A stretch of DNA of 64,000 nucleotides from Nomia melanderi (lineage: Eukaryota > Arthropoda > Insecta > Hymenoptera > Halictidae). The stretch's first letter is position 1; each line of letters opens with the position of its first letter. Position numbers and translations under genes: made by a program. Below, one piece after another: positions 63,358 to 64,000 of this stretch. Location of the stretch: NCBI RefSeq assembly GCF_051020985.1, contig NC_135001.1:17539896-17603895 (forward strand), written 5' to 3'. Under the pieces are notes generated by a model. That model worked only from the letters and a program-made list of their open reading frames with translations, was not told the origin of the DNA and made no database searches.

Positions 63358-64000
63358 CTAGATTTTAAGGTGCAATTTATTACAACACTAGAAACGAAGG
63401 TTAAAGCTATTAGTTCGCGTAAAGACGTACTTTAAAAGTATGAAGGCTTATTTAACAGTTGTGCGCATAAAGTTGTTTGGAAATTGGAAAGAGTTGGAAA
63501 GATAGTGAAAACTATAGTGGTTTTAATGGAAACTGAAATATAAATTTAGGACCCACCACTAAACGCTTTGAAATCGTAGAAACTTTTTGAATGATTCGAT
63601 GTACAAACAAATGGCGTAATTAATACTCAATCTTGTTCTATAGCAATACCATTTAATTGTTAAAGAAATCCCATTACCCGTTTTTCTAGAAAATAATTCG
63701 GTTCGAAAATTGTGTTCGTTACAGATAATATATAATGTAGAATTTATAATATAAAATAACTACTTTATTATATTATAGTTTGTCTGTATTTACATATACC
63801 AAAAGACGTTATGGATGATAATATTGATATAGGAAAACATTTTTATCTTGAAGGAAAGCATTTATTACTATAAACGTTACACAAAGGGAATAGTACATAT
63901 TGGTGTTGTAAAAATATATATAGAAGTTTGCGATACTTGATTATACCCGGATACTTTTCACTGAAGAATTATTTCTTCAAATTATAGGTTTACTTTTCTT
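63358..64000. other. AT-rich flank of the orphan exon
   Basis: No further coding exon is recognisable up to the window edge. Confidence 0.4.

Noticed and set aside
1..64000. tRNA, rRNA and CRISPR arrays
   Set aside because: Scanned by eye for B-box-like words and for regularly spaced repeats; none convincing.

Overview
The window is nuclear DNA from an insect, most likely an aculeate hymenopteran such as a bee. The sequence is strongly AT-rich with abrupt GC-rich patches. Genes are split by short GT-AG introns, and the recognisable proteins are animal proteins. Species rank is inference; nothing here fixes the genus. There is no sign of prokaryotic or viral genes, CRISPR arrays, rRNA or tRNA.

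Layout. (1) Positions 27-926, plus strand: the last three coding exons of Elongin A, a transcription elongation factor subunit. (2) Positions 4442-15024, minus strand: a complete 17-exon gene for a P protein (OCA2/hoepel-type, 12-TM pigment-organelle transporter family). My splice model gives an uninterrupted 842-residue protein with every exon phase agreeing, including one GC-AG intron. (3) Positions 17184-21078, minus strand: a complete 7-exon FAD-dependent amine oxidase gene (508 residues) that resembles monoamine oxidase but lacks the cysteine that holds FAD covalently. (4) Positions 21079-38700: a long stretch without a recognisable gene, AT-rich with four GC-rich islands and many small inverted-repeat elements. 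(5) Positions 37260-38955: a CpG-rich promoter-like island ending in a probable first coding exon (plus strand), followed by more than 25 kb with no recognisable second exon, probably a giant intron. (6) Positions 63205-63357, minus strand: a probable orphan exon of another gene.

The most distinctive content is a dense guild of short non-autonomous inverted-repeat elements (MITEs) that all end at TTAA, the target hallmark of piggyBac-type transposition. I separate at least seven families by their termini (called A to G here) and more than twenty copies. Several copies lie inside others, most clearly a three-deep nest at 31925-32636, and several sit in introns of the P gene. Two tandem duplications flank or contain an element, one of them offering an 'empty site' paralogue. 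No transposase gene for any family is visible.

Functionally, the P protein and the amine oxidase are neighbours on one strand and could both touch tyrosine/amine-derived metabolism, but co-regulation is only a guess. I see no evidence for a wholly new molecular system. The best leads are the atypical amine oxidase, the nested TTAA elements and the two orphan exons.
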